NCBI GenBank assembly: GCA_030705675.1
Contig: JAUZPZ010000003.1
Coordinates: forward strand, 1-36,862
Direction of reading: 5' to 3'
Source: Bacillota bacterium
Lineage (GTDB): Bacteria > Bacillota > Clostridia > RUG12999
DNA length: 36,862 nucleotides
Under the pieces are notes generated by a model. It had not been told where the DNA came from, searched no databases, and saw nothing but the letters and a program-made list of their open reading frames with translations. Shown here one piece after another: positions 14,897 to 25,500 of this stretch (within the stretch, counting starts at the first letter, position 1; every line of letters starts with the position of its first letter). The position numbers and the translations under genes were made by a program.

Positions 14897-15597
14897 TTAT
14901 CCTGCCGCCTCCTTACAGAAATAAACGCCATTATCACCGACGCCACAAGCGACGATATTATCACGGAAAACCCAAAACCTATCCCTGACAAAAGCGGGAT
15001 AAAATGTATCGCCGTGCTAATCGCCGCCGCAATAAGCACCGCAAAGGCTATTTCACGGCTCTTTTTCATGGCAGGAACGACAATGGCTATAAACATTCCG
15101 TATATGGCAAGTCCCAACGCCGCATATATTGCCGGAGGAAGCAGCTTTCCCATAACCGAGCCTATAAGAGTTCCGGCGGCCCAGCCTATGTAGGGTACAA
15201 TTATAAGCCCGTACATATATGCAGTATTTATATCCCCTGCTCTTGACGAGGCGACCCCAAAAATTTCGTCGGTAATAAACGCCCCCAAAAACATTCTGTG
15301 TGGGGTTGTAAAATTAACATCTGCTTTCTGAGAAAGGGATATTCCCATAAGCGAATACCGCATATTTATAACAAGCTGTGTCAAGGCTATTTCTATAAGC
15401 GTTCCACCCGAGGCAATCACGGAAATGCCCGCGACTTGTCCCGCCGAAGTTAAATTCGTCATTGAAATAAGCAGTGAGCTTATAACAGAAAGTCCACTGC
15501 CTACCGCCATTATACCAATGCTTATCGAAACCGAAAGATAGCCAAGTCCTATGGGAATCCCGTCTTTAAATCCCTTTAAAAATTCCTTCTTTTCCAT
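14893..15597 (-). CDS. azlC: AzlC-type branched-chain amino acid exporter subunit
   Basis: A 234-residue membrane protein starting MEKKEFLKGFKDGIPIGLGYL, the AzlC N-terminus. The segment TNLTSAGQVAGISVIASGG and the NMRYSLMGISLS signature follow, and GWAAGTLIGSVMG lies near the middle. ATG 15597 fits the homology; an in-frame GTG at 15615 is an alternative, and neither has a strong ribosome binding site. It starts about 50 bases after the dehydratase-like gene, with no terminator between, so it probably belongs to that operon. Confidence 0.93.
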   Translation of the reverse strand: MEKKEFLKGFKDGIPIGLGYLSVSISIGIMAVGSGLSVISSLLISMTNLTSAGQVAGISVIASGGTLIEIALTQLVINMRYSLMGISLSQKADVNFTTPHRMFLGAFITDEIFGVASSRAGDINTAYMYGLIIVPYIGWAAGTLIGSVMGKLLPPAIYAALGLAIYGMFIAIVVPAMKKSREIAFAVLIAAAISTAIHFIPLLSGIGFGFSVIISSLVASVIMAFISVRRRQDK

Positions 15598-15648
15598 ATC
15601 TTTTACAATCACCACAACATATTAATAGTTGCTCATTCTCATATATTT

Positions 15649-16893
15649 TTACGCATGTACAACTTTAGCATTTGCAAGCATAAGTTTTATTCTGTTCTCC
15701 TGGTTTACCTGTGTTGCTCCGGCATCATAATCAATCGCGACAATATTAACGTCGGGATTGCGCTCTTTTATAGGTTTCATCATGCCTTTGCCACATATAT
15801 GGTTAGGCAGGCATCCAAACGGCTGTGTACATATTATATTCTTTACTCCTTCATGGGCAAGCTCTAACATCTCCGCCGTAAGCAGCCAGCCTTCTCCCAT
15901 TTTTGTTCCGAGACCTATATATCCCTTAACAAGCGAAACCGTTTTTTCAAATGGCGTGGGAGGCATGAATTCTCCTGACGACTTCATTATATCTATTATA
16001 TCCCGCTGTTTTTTAAGAAGAAATTTATATGCCGCCTTATAGGCAATACTTTGTATTTTATTTATTCCGTACAGCTTATTGTCATAAATAGGGTTAAAAG
16101 TACAGTACAACATAAAATCAAGCAATCCCGGCACAACCACTTCCGCCCCTTCATTATGGAGAAACTTATCCAAATCATTATTGCCCAGCGGAGAATATTT
16201 TACAAAGATCTCTCCCACAACACCCACTTTGATTTTATCTATTTTTTCCTTTGGAATATCGCTGAACTCCCTGATAATTTCCCTATAATTCTGCTTTATT
16301 TTTCTGTAACTCATGTGAAAGGACACCATTTCATCGGATAAACGGTTCATCCATTTATCCGCCAAAGACTCCGCCTCCCCTTGCTGCAATTCATAAGGTT
16401 TTACCTGATTTACAAGCGACATTAGCAAATCCCCGTAAAGCACGGCGTACATCATTCTGTGTAGCTTTTTTATATCAAGTTGCATTCCCGTATGCTTTTC
16501 TATGCCCGCAATACCGAAAGCAATTACCGGTACATGCCCCAAACCCGCTTTTTTCAATGCTTTGCGCAAAAGCGAAACATAGTTCGACGCGCGACATCCG
16601 CCTCCCGTCTGAAAAAGCATAAGTGCCACTTTATTTACATCATACTTCCCGCTTTGCAATGCGTTTATAAGCTGTCCTATTACAAGAATTGCGGGATAAC
16701 AAGTGTCATTATGAACATATTTCAGTCCGCAGTCGACCACCTGTTTGCCCGACGTATCCAAAACTTCCGTTTTATAGCCGTAATAATTTAAAACACGGGT
16801 AATCATTTTAAAGTGGATAGGGAGCATAGTGGGTATAAGTATAGTGTAATCTTTAGTCATGTCCTTTGTAAAACTAATATAAGTATTATCCAC
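15649..16893 (-). CDS. 2-hydroxyacyl-CoA dehydratase-like protein, partner of the upstream activase
   Basis: A 414-residue protein corresponding to the C-terminal section of the roughly 1,400-residue 'CoA-substrate enzyme activase' proteins of anaerobes. Visible motifs include LKYVHNDTCYPAILVIGQL, with the Cys expected to help bind an iron-sulfur cluster, MLFQTGGGCRASNYVSLLRKAL, and near the end QPFGCLPNHICGKGMMK. The start is GTG 16893, whose G is also the last base of the upstream TAG stop; GAGGTG is close before it. This one-base overlap implies tight coupling. Substrate is unknown. Confidence 0.85.
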   Translation of the reverse strand: MDNTYISFTKDMTKDYTILIPTMLPIHFKMITRVLNYYGYKTEVLDTSGKQVVDCGLKYVHNDTCYPAILVIGQLINALQSGKYDVNKVALMLFQTGGGCRASNYVSLLRKALKKAGLGHVPVIAFGIAGIEKHTGMQLDIKKLHRMMYAVLYGDLLMSLVNQVKPYELQQGEAESLADKWMNRLSDEMVSFHMSYRKIKQNYREIIREFSDIPKEKIDKIKVGVVGEIFVKYSPLGNNDLDKFLHNEGAEVVVPGLLDFMLYCTFNPIYDNKLYGINKIQSIAYKAAYKFLLKKQRDIIDIMKSSGEFMPPTPFEKTVSLVKGYIGLGTKMGEGWLLTAEMLELAHEGVKNIICTQPFGCLPNHICGKGMMKPIKERNPDVNIVAIDYDAGATQVNQENRIKLMLANAKVVHA

Positions 16894-19847
16894 TATATTT
16901 CACCTCTTTCCTCCATTGCGCCGATAAGGCTGCGTAGCCTTATTTTTACGGCTCCTAAATTTGTAATTTCATCGATTTTTATTTGAGTATAAAATTTATT
17001 GGAACTTTCAAGAATTTCTCTTACTTCATCCGTTGTTATGGCGTCAACCCCACAGCCAAAGGAAACTAACTGCACCAGCTGTGTATCGCTATGTTCCGCC
17101 GCGTAGCGTGCCGCACGGTACAGGCGCGAATGGTAAGTCCATTGGTTAAGCACATGCACAGGCTGCGGATCCGCAAGGTGGCATACACTATCCTCGCTTA
17201 CAACAACAAAATCAAGAGAAAGGGCAAGTTTATCAATTCCATGCCCGATTTCCGGATCAATGTGATACGGGCGTCCCGCAAGAATCATTATGCGCTTATT
17301 ATGAGTGCGGGCATACTCAAGTGCCTTTTCCCCTTCAGTACGTACCTCATTCATATAGCTTTCATACTCGTCAAACCCGGCTTTTACGGCTTTTTTTATC
17401 TCTAAAGCGGATATGCTGTAAAATTTTCTAAGATATTTGTACAATTCTCTTGTAAGCTCTTTGCGGTTATTTACATTCAAGTACGGGTAAAGAAACTTTA
17501 CTTTGCCCAAGTTTTCCATATTTCCGTTTAATAACTCGGAGTAATAGGCAACGACCGGACAATTATAATGATTATCCCCTATGCCTTCATCCACGTTATA
17601 TGACAGGCACGGATAAAATATAGCCTCCACCCCTTGCTCGATTAATTCTTCAATGTGTCCGTGCATAATTTTTGCCGGATAACATGCCGTATCGGAGGGT
17701 ATTGAAAAATACCCTTTTTCATATATTCGGCGGCTGGATGGTCCGGACAAAACAACATCAAATCCAAGTTCGTTAAAAATGCCGTGCCAAAGCGGCGCAA
17801 GCTCATACATTCCAAGCGCCATGGGCAGACCAAGCTTTCCGCGCTTTGCCTGAGGGCTTCTTTTAAGAGAAAACAGCTTATTCCTCTTAAATTCATAAAG
17901 GTTAGGTAGCGGATCAGCGGCTTTTTTAATTCCAAGACCCTTTTCACACTGATTGCCCGAAACATATTTATTTCCGTCCGAAAATGTATTTATAGTAATG
18001 CGGCAATGATTTGTACAACCCTTGCACACAGTAAGTTTTGAATTGTGTATAAAATTCTCCAGTTCTTCCTTTTTAAGAATTGCGGAATTTGTAATGCGCA
18101 TAGATTGCAGCGCAGCACCGTAAGCTCCCATAAGTCCTGCTATTGTCGGGCGTATCACATTTCCTCCAAGCTCGATTTCAAAAGCGCGTAGCACGGCGTT
18201 GTTCAGAAAAGTTCCTCCCTGAACCACGATATTCTTTCCTAATTCGTCCGGCGAGCCGGCGCGAATTACTTTGTAAACGGCATTCTTTACTATACTTATA
18301 GAAAGTCCGGCGGAAATATCTCCTATTGTAGCACCGTCCTTCTGGGATTGCTTTACAGAAGAATTCATAAATACCGTACATCTGCTGCCAAGATTGACGG
18401 GTGCCTTAGAAGCAAGACCTTTTCGGGAAAATTCTTCTATTTCGCTGCCCAACGAACGCGCAAACGTTTCTATAAACGAGCCACAGCCGGAAGAACACGC
18501 CTCATTCAGCATAATGCTGTCAATTGCCCCGCCCCGTATTTTAAAACACTTTATATCCTGACCGCCAATATCCAGTATAAAATCCACATCCGGCCGGAAA
18601 AATTTTGCCGCCGTATAATGCGCAATAGTTTCAACAACCCCTATATCTATTCCAAACGCACTTTTTATAAGTTCCTCGCCATAACCCGTAACCGCGCTTC
18701 CACATATTTTTATTCTGTCCGCGCATAAATCATAAATCTTTACTAACTGTTCCCTCACAATTTCAACCGGATTACCTTTGTTTGAACTGTAATATGAGTA
18801 CAAAATTTCCATATTGTCAGAAATAAGCAGCAGCTTTGTGGTAGTGCTTCCGCAGTCGATACCGAGATAAGCCCTGCCCGAATATTTGCTTATATCAACC
18901 TTATTAACAGTAGCTTTTTCATGGCGAGTTATAAACTCGTCATATTCTTCCCTGTTTTTAAACAAAGGGGGCAAAGACGCGCCTTGTTTTACAAGAGATA
19001 CTGTGTTTATATTCCGCATAAGGTCTTCGTATTCTACAGCTTTTCCCGTTTTTTCCGCATAAAAAGCAGCCCCAAGAGCAACAGCAAAACGAGCGTACTC
19101 AGGGCATAAAGCGGTTTCGTCAGTAAGTTTTAAAGTATCTGTAAACCTGTCACGCAACCCTTTGCAGTAATATAACGGCCCACCCAAAAACATTACCTTA
19201 CTTTTAATCTTTCTTCCATGGGCAAGTCCCGCAATTGTCTGGTTTACAACAGCCTGATATATACTTGCGCAAATATCTTCCTTGCGTGCTCCCTGATTTA
19301 AAAGGGGCTGAATGTCTGTCTTTGCAAAGACCCCGCAGCGCGAAGCTATAGGGTAAAGCTTAGAGTAATTTTGGCTAAGCCTATCCATTTCATCCACGCT
19401 CACATTTAGCAGTGTCGCCATTTGGTCTATAAATGCACCGGTACCTCCCGCACATGAGCCGTTCATACGCTCGTCAATACCGCCACTCAGGAAAATGATC
19501 TTTGCGTCCTCTCCCCCAAGCTCTATAACCGTTCCCGTCTCAGGTTCAAGAAGCTTTACCACTTCTCCCGTAGCGTAAACCTCCTGAACAAAAGGGATGT
19601 TCAGCGTCTGAGCAAGACCAAGCCCGGCAGACCCCGAAATCGCTATAGAAAAGCTTTTCCCTTTTACAAGCTTGCCCATGTCCTTTAAAATTTCTATAAC
19701 TTTATTTTTTATCTGAGAGAAATGTCTTTCATAGCGTTCATATTTAATTTTATTATTTTCATCAAGAAGCACAACCTTTGCCGTAGTCGAGCCAATATCA
19801 ATACCTACGGATAAAGGATGTATATCTGCACTTTTTATTTGAACCAT
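16893..19847 (-). CDS. Acyl-CoA dehydratase activase-like protein with two BadF/BcrA ATPase domains and a DUF2229 region
   Basis: A 984-residue protein from ATG 19847, chosen because GGAGG stands 10 bases upstream. Two ASKHA-fold ATPase domains are seen. The first has VGIDIGSTTAKVVLLDENN (near residue 14) and MNGSCAGGTGAFIDQMA; the second has LGIDCGSTTTKLLLIS (about 320) and NEACSSGCGSFIETFARS, whose Cys residues would ligate the [4Fe-4S] cluster in HgdC-like activators. A CKGCTNHC motif and the DUF2229 part (LGLPMALGMYELAPLWHG) follow. In known relatives such activators inject an electron, at ATP cost, into 2-hydroxyacyl-CoA dehydratases. The partner gene is split off downstream. Confidence 0.9.
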   Translation of the reverse strand: MVQIKSADIHPLSVGIDIGSTTAKVVLLDENNKIKYERYERHFSQIKNKVIEILKDMGKLVKGKSFSIAISGSAGLGLAQTLNIPFVQEVYATGEVVKLLEPETGTVIELGGEDAKIIFLSGGIDERMNGSCAGGTGAFIDQMATLLNVSVDEMDRLSQNYSKLYPIASRCGVFAKTDIQPLLNQGARKEDICASIYQAVVNQTIAGLAHGRKIKSKVMFLGGPLYYCKGLRDRFTDTLKLTDETALCPEYARFAVALGAAFYAEKTGKAVEYEDLMRNINTVSLVKQGASLPPLFKNREEYDEFITRHEKATVNKVDISKYSGRAYLGIDCGSTTTKLLLISDNMEILYSYYSSNKGNPVEIVREQLVKIYDLCADRIKICGSAVTGYGEELIKSAFGIDIGVVETIAHYTAAKFFRPDVDFILDIGGQDIKCFKIRGGAIDSIMLNEACSSGCGSFIETFARSLGSEIEEFSRKGLASKAPVNLGSRCTVFMNSSVKQSQKDGATIGDISAGLSISIVKNAVYKVIRAGSPDELGKNIVVQGGTFLNNAVLRAFEIELGGNVIRPTIAGLMGAYGAALQSMRITNSAILKKEELENFIHNSKLTVCKGCTNHCRITINTFSDGNKYVSGNQCEKGLGIKKAADPLPNLYEFKRNKLFSLKRSPQAKRGKLGLPMALGMYELAPLWHGIFNELGFDVVLSGPSSRRIYEKGYFSIPSDTACYPAKIMHGHIEELIEQGVEAIFYPCLSYNVDEGIGDNHYNCPVVAYYSELLNGNMENLGKVKFLYPYLNVNNRKELTRELYKYLRKFYSISALEIKKAVKAGFDEYESYMNEVRTEGEKALEYARTHNKRIMILAGRPYHIDPEIGHGIDKLALSLDFVVVSEDSVCHLADPQPVHVLNQWTYHSRLYRAARYAAEHSDTQLVQLVSFGCGVDAITTDEVREILESSNKFYTQIKIDEITNLGAVKIRLRSLIGAMEERGEI

Positions 19848-19879
19848 ATATTGAAAGCCTCCAAAGTATATATACAATA

Positions 19880-19908
19880 ATATTATCACAAATATCGAAA
19901 AATGTCAA
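19880..19908 (-). promoter_or_regulatory. Promoter of the activase-azlCD operon
   Basis: On the minus strand TTGACA (19908-19903) and TAATAT (19885-19880) with a 17-base spacer, about 33 bases ahead of the activase start. Confidence 0.75.
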
Positions 19909-20021
19909 CAAATCACCACTTCCAATTTCTTATATGAAATGTTCAACTGTCAATAATAAGTGACAATTGGACAGAATTTTTTTGATTCTTGCAGTCCGCA
20001 AAAAATTATGGCATAATAAAC

Positions 20022-20640
20022 ACAAGGCGGTGCGGTATTTATAGACAAATATGGTCGATTATTTTTATACGATAATCTGTTATTTCAATACTCAAATATA
20101 AGAACATACCAGATATGTGAACTGCTGTTAATAAATGGAGGCGAAATAGGAGAGCATATACAGGTATGTGCCGAAATACTTTATGTTGCTTCGGAAAACG
20201 CAAAAATATATAATGATGACGAGAAGTTTGAAATTTTCCGGTTACTTATAACGAACTTTATTCAAAGCTTATGTTTAGCAAAAGCATTGTAGAATCCTAT
20301 TTAAAACAAATTATTATATCTGTTTACCTTATCCAGTCCCTGCAGGGCAAAATATACGCCATTATTAAATATATAGATACTAACATTACAATTATAAAAG
20401 ATGTCGGATTAATTGCAAGGGATTTATCGTACAGTGAATTATTATTTGTCCCACTGCCTCAAAAAAAACTGGAGGACTATCAATAAAAGCATATATAATG
20501 AATGAAAATTTGGGGGAGGCTATGCGTATGCTGGGAAATCGGGAGTTAAGCGTCACCCGCATAGCTTTAAAACTGAACTTTGACTCACAAAATTTTTTTG
20601 TTTCGGTATTGAAATATAAGTCTTTAGGTGTTATAATTAA
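20022..20640 (+). pseudogene. Decayed AraC-family transcriptional regulator
   Basis: Pieces of one AraC-type regulator appear in order but in different frames. The first open stretch (about 20022-20297) gives a cupin-like sensor part containing GEIGEHIQVCAEILYVAS and IYNDDEKFEIF. A second (about 20271-20486) gives IYAIIKYIDTNITIIKDV and LIARDLSYSE, the first helix-turn-helix. A third (from 20498) gives AMRMLGNRELSVTRIALKLN and FDSQNFFVSVLK, the second helix-turn-helix. Stops and frameshifts separate them, and the C-terminus merges into the leader of the next gene. A TTGCAG/CATAAT promoter-like pair lies near 19990-20018. It is divergent from the activase operon, which it may once have regulated. 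Confidence 0.8.
20609..20637 (+). promoter_or_regulatory. Promoter of the lipoprotein gene, inside the AraC remnant
   Basis: TTGAAA (20609-20614) and TATAAT (20632-20637) with a 17-base spacer. Transcription would start near 20644, about 40 bases ahead of the lipoprotein ATG at 20684. Confidence 0.75.
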
Positions 20641-20683
20641 AATGTTTGTTAAATGGAAATTTTTTTACGGAGGAAATATACAA

Positions 20684-22069
20684 ATGAAACGAAAACCAAT
20701 ATATTTACTTATATTTTTAATAATTGCCACTCTGCTTTCTTCATGTGGCAACGATTTGGCAAAGGTGCTCAAATCCCCGCAGAGTTACGCTGACGAAAAC
20801 GGGTTTGTTATAGTGGACGCGACGCTCATACGCTATTGCGGCAATAAGTCAAGCGTCAAGATACCCGATTCAGTCACATCAATTTACGACAACGCTTTTT
20901 CAGGCTGTACTTTTATTAAAGATGTAACATTTCACGACAAAATTACCGCTATCGGAAGCGAAGCTTTCAGCGGATGCACGGCTCTTAAAGAAGTTACTAT
21001 GCCGGACGGGGTGATAACCCTCGGAGCGCGCGTTTTTGCCGGCTGTTCCTCCCTCAGGAAAATAAAGCTTCCCCAATATCTCATGAGCGTTCCTTACGGT
21101 ATGCTTATGAATTGCACCTCGCTCAAAAGCATTACTTTGCCTGACACTGTGACCTCAATAGGGGACGGAGCTTTTAACAATTGCCGTTCTCTCACAAAAA
21201 TTACTCTTCCCGGCAAAATAAACGAAGTTCCTTCCTACGCTTTTGCCGGATGCAGCGCTTTAAGCGAAGTAAATTTACCTAATGGTCTTACGGCAATAAA
21301 TGATTCTGCCTTTGATAATAACACCGCCATAAAAAAAATCACTATTCCCGAAAGCGTAAATTATATAGGAAGCGGAGCCTTTGCGTATTGCAACAATCTT
21401 GAAAACCCAACCCTGCCCGCAAATCTTGTATATTTGGGTGAATCTGCCTTCTTCGGCTGTGAAAGCATAACCGGGATTTCTTTGCCCCGTAACATAGACA
21501 GCCTTCGCAAAGAGGTTTTCAGCATGTGCACCTCACTGTCAAACGTAGAATTTTCTTCAAAACTGCTTTCTATTGACCAAAAGGCTTTTTACAATTGTAA
21601 ATCCCTTGAAACCGTCCAGCTCCCCATTTCTCTTACAAAAATAGGAGCCTCCGCTTTTGAGAGCAGCGGAATAAGGGAAATTACACTACCCGCCGCCGTT
21701 GTAAGTATCGAAAAGGCCGCTTTCAGCGACTGTGCAAACCTTGAAAAGATTACTCTTTCTGACTCTCTTATATCTCTCGGTCAGTTTGCGTTTTCCGGAT
21801 GCGTCAGTCTTCGGAGCATTATAATTCCTTATGGCGTTACCGAACTCAGCTCCGGTCTTTTTAACAACTGCTCATCTTTGTCAGACCTGTTTCTCCCGGC
21901 AGAAATAGTAAAAGCCGGTAAAGGTGTTTTTGAAGGCACAAGCAGTCTTATATATGTAAATTATGCGGGGTCATCCTTGCAATGGGAAGCGATAAAAAAA
22001 GACGACGAATTTATGAGCGACGAAACAAGCGCTAAATTAAAATTTATTTACGGCAGTAAGCCCCAGTAA
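20684..22069 (+). CDS. BspA-like leucine-rich-repeat lipoprotein
   Basis: A 461-residue surface lipoprotein. The first residues are a type II signal peptide, MKRKPIYLLIFLIIATL, with lipobox LSSC; the Cys would be lipidated. After a spacer come about 16 repeats of the BspA/TpLRR (LRR_5) type, each of about 23 residues, with the pattern LP..V..IG..AF.GC.SL..I. The end has VNYAGSSLQWEAI...LKFIYG, the usual closing unit of such proteins. ATG 20684 is chosen over the in-frame 20498 start because ACGGAGGAAA lies before it and the signal peptide begins there. BspA-like proteins mediate adhesion or carbohydrate-related surface binding; the ligand here is unknown. Confidence 0.9.
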   Translation: MKRKPIYLLIFLIIATLLSSCGNDLAKVLKSPQSYADENGFVIVDATLIRYCGNKSSVKIPDSVTSIYDNAFSGCTFIKDVTFHDKITAIGSEAFSGCTALKEVTMPDGVITLGARVFAGCSSLRKIKLPQYLMSVPYGMLMNCTSLKSITLPDTVTSIGDGAFNNCRSLTKITLPGKINEVPSYAFAGCSALSEVNLPNGLTAINDSAFDNNTAIKKITIPESVNYIGSGAFAYCNNLENPTLPANLVYLGESAFFGCESITGISLPRNIDSLRKEVFSMCTSLSNVEFSSKLLSIDQKAFYNCKSLETVQLPISLTKIGASAFESSGIREITLPAAVVSIEKAAFSDCANLEKITLSDSLISLGQFAFSGCVSLRSIIIPYGVTELSSGLFNNCSSLSDLFLPAEIVKAGKGVFEGTSSLIYVNYAGSSLQWEAIKKDDEFMSDETSAKLKFIYGSKPQ

Positions 22070-22087
22070 ACCAGCAAAATTGCAATA

Positions 22088-22130
22088 ATATGGGGTGCTC
22101 GAACGAGCGCGCCATATCTATTTATTTTTA
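22088..22130 (+). terminator. Intrinsic terminator after the lipoprotein gene
   Basis: ATATGG...GTGCTCG pairs with CGAGCGC...CCATAT (22088-22117, one internal mismatch), followed by CTATTTATTTTTATT. Confidence 0.85.
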
Positions 22131-22400
22131 TTAAATTTGAAAAAAGCGGGGCATATTTTCTATACGGGAAATACCTCGCTCATTTGTAAATATAAATTTA
22201 TCATATTTAATATTATATCTTCAATATATCTAAGTTTATTCCCTTTCTTTCAAAAATTCCGAATACATTCTATTAATTTTCCTGTATTTTATCTTCATAA
22301 AAATAAATTATTTTTTGAATATTAATTTTTAATCCGGCAATAATATGAGTGACCTCATAAATACACTTAAAAGGCTATTGCCTTTTAAACCCCCTTTTTC

Positions 22401-22441
22401 AAAAAAGGAACAGAGCAGTCCCCCTTCTCTGTTCCTTTTTT
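22401..22441. terminator. Strong bidirectional terminator
   Basis: AAAAAAGGAACAGAG (22401-22415) pairs with CTCTGTTCCTTTTTT (22427-22441). A and T tracts flank both sides. It lies between the convergent lipoprotein and glycosidase genes. A smaller hairpin, TTAAAAGGC-TATT-GCCTTTTAA, precedes it at about 22367-22388. The rest of the 22131-22500 gap shows no credible gene. Confidence 0.85.
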
Positions 22442-22507
22442 ATTTGTTTAAGCAACACTGATCGTATCCTTTTTTTCAATATTAAAAATAAGCGGCGCGC
22501 CGTGGAA

Positions 22508-22544
22508 AGAAACTCCCATGGCAGATATTGCCATGGGAGTTTCT
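22508..22544 (-). terminator. Perfect 16-bp inverted repeat after the glycosidase gene
   Basis: AGAAACTCCCATGGCA (22508-22523), loop GATAT, then TGCCATGGGAGTTTCT (22529-22544). It is 50 bases past the stop of the minus-strand gene ending at 22595. Only a short T-rich tail follows on that strand, so it may protect the mRNA end, with termination at 22401-22441. Confidence 0.7.
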
Positions 22545-22594
22545 TGCAATTTCTATTTTTGGGCGAAATAATCAAAAGCAATATTGCTACTACA

Positions 22595-25500
22595 TTATCT
22601 TATTCCGTAAGCGTCCTGTGCCAGATCCTTAACCCAGGTATAATTGTAAACACTTGCCGGATTTTCTCCCACAAGGATAAGACCTGGATCAAGCCAATAA
22701 ACCTTTTTATCAAGAGCGACTGCAATATCACGCAAAGGCACAAATACCCTGCCGTTTATAAGTACGGCCCCTGATTCAAGTGCTGATTTCGTTCCGTTTA
22801 TGGTCATGTAGTTTTTCCCTACACCAATTTCAACTGTTTTGCTTCCTTTTTTTATAGAAGCGGTACTTGTGCTGTCATTCCACGAAACCCCGGCGTTAAA
22901 CGCCTCCGACAAAAAGCGTATGGGAATCATAGTTTTGTTATTTATAACTTGCGGTACAATTTGCGAATTTGCATCGACCTGCGTCTGTTTTCCCTTCACA
23001 AATGCCTCGCTGCTTCCCACAGCCATAATTACCGTTTGATTATACTCGTTCGCCTTTATCTGATTTACAGTTACAGGCTCATCCTGCGGAGTAGTATCAT
23101 TTGCTGTGGTTTCGGTGTAACGGTAAGCATATCTGCCTACTGGAGCCGTATCGCCGTTATTATAGAAGTCCATTATATCCCCGTCATTTTGGCAGTTATC
23201 ATTCCACTTAAACTCAATATCAACAAGCTTATTATCAAGCCCAAGATATTCTCTGGGAATTTGTATCATCATTTCGTTCCCGTTTACAGTATATGTAACT
23301 GCTCCCACGTTACTCCAGTTCCAGCCATTATCACTGTATTCAAGTGTAGCGCTCGTTGAAGAAGATGGATTTATACGGTTTACAACAAAGTCATAACCTT
23401 CCCAGCCCGTTGCATATGTACGGTCAGTATTTATATACAAGCGCATCCATCCCGGATCCGTATAAGGAGTAATGTTATTTGTGGTTTTTACATAGAAATA
23501 CAGATTATTCGCATCCCTTGCAACCTTTGAAAGAACTATATCATTTCTTCCTGTATTATTATTATAAAGCTGCTGTCTGCCCATAGAATAGTAGTTACGA
23601 ACTTCCGTGCCACCTTTATATCCGTAGAAGTTGGGACCTACATCACTCCACTGACTAAAGCCGTTCGATAAATTTATCGTCTTTTCCACACTTGCCACGG
23701 GCGTCTGATTTACACCTTTGAACTGACGTATATACTTTGTCATAAGATAATAATAGTTATCTTTAAAGTCCCCTTTTGTAGGCTCAATATCACGGCTGTA
23801 TTCGTCGCGGTACTGGTCTGGGAATGCACCTGCAATTCCTTGCCATGTGGTATAATGAGTTACTTGCCATTCGTTCCAGCCTGTTATAAATACCATCTTG
23901 GGGTTAAGCTCAAGAGCCCTTGACCACTGTTCCTGGAAATTATATCCATAATACTTTGAGTCATCACTGAGAAGGCTGAATCTGTCATTATAGGTAAAGC
24001 TTCTCCCGTACACCCCTTCGCCGTTCATAGCGGTAAGTCCATTGTCATTGCTGTTCTGTGCAACACCTACAGAGACGCATTCATAGTCAAATTTATTGTT
24101 TGTAAGCGGAGTAAATCCGTGCTGAGGATACACCTCAAGCCATGGCCACATTGGATTCCTTGTCGGGCCGTTTCTATACGACGCTTGAGCCGGACGGAAG
24201 GTAAAGAAGTTACTAATTGTGCTGTTGAGCGCGTTTATATCGCTATATCCCGTATCATTACCAAGTGTGTCAGGGCAGCCCATAATAACAGGCTTGCCGT
24301 CCCAGTAATACCATGTGTCACTGTAAAGACCCGTACCATACATCGACTGATAGATCCTTCTTAAATCCATATTTGTGGCATCATTTGCGGTAAACGGAAG
24401 TATAAATGACATCTGAGGAGTCTTTATGCCGCTTTGGCGCATAGAATGAAGTACCCCGCCCAGCGTCATATATCCACCGGTCCATGTAAGGGACGAGTTT
24501 GTTGCGTCAAAGAAAAGAGCATCCACGCCTGCCGCCGAGAGCAGTTCCATTTGTTTACGCATTACCCAAGCGTCAAGTCCGTGGTAATAGCCGTAAATAG
24601 ATTGGTTCCACATATGTATTCCGGTTCCCCAGCTACCTGCGCCGTTATCCCACGTCCAGGCATTTTTTATATCCGCTTCCGTACCTCCTGGATGTGTACG
24701 AAGGTATTCTTTAAGCGTTTCTTCATTATTAAATACACCTTGGGTGTCCAGTAGCGTGGGTTGAGCGTGCCACGTCCAATAAAACATTCCTACTTGCTTA
24801 TCTTCATCCTTTGCGCCTACGGTTTCATAGCCCGGAAGCTTCCTGCCCATCATATCCGTAGCAGACCATGTGTCGCTGTAATCCTGTGTAAGGCTGCTAT
24901 CCGCGACGGGGGTAAAATTTGTAAGCCTGTCGTTATAATATGAGGTTCCGACAGATGTTGTTGAAAACTGGAACCAGTCAACAGAATAGTAGCATCCGTC
25001 AAACACAAGGTAAACATCATGAGTGCCGGTTACATTTGCGCTTATATTGCACGGAATTGTAATCCATGTTGGATCCTGCGTTGTATATTCAAAATAGATC
25101 TCGGCAATTTTTGTACCTTGTTCAGGATCATCAAGCATTACATGGATTTCCCCTGTATCTCCGCTTGAGCACTTATAAGGGTTTACCCTCATATTTATTC
25201 CTTGAGGGGTTGTTGCTCCAAACGCCACATCCGCGTACGCGGTGGCCGTATTTGCGCTGCTAACATATATTGATGTGGTGTTATTAGTAATGTTTTGGCT
25301 TTTCTTATCATAGCTTTCAGCCTGAATAAGGCTGTAAGCGTCGCGTGGATTATGTACGACCCCGCTTACATTTAAAATTTCCATTGTTTTTATATTCGCC
25401 TCAAAACTTTGGTTGTCATATTCAGTGCCATTTATGTAAATATTGCTTGTCACGCCACTGTAAACACCATCAGTACTTTTCCAAACGCCCACCTGCTGTA

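Noticed and set aside
22095-22325. A 76-codon frame after the lipoprotein
   Set aside because: It starts inside the terminator hairpin and reads as AT-rich noncoding DNA.
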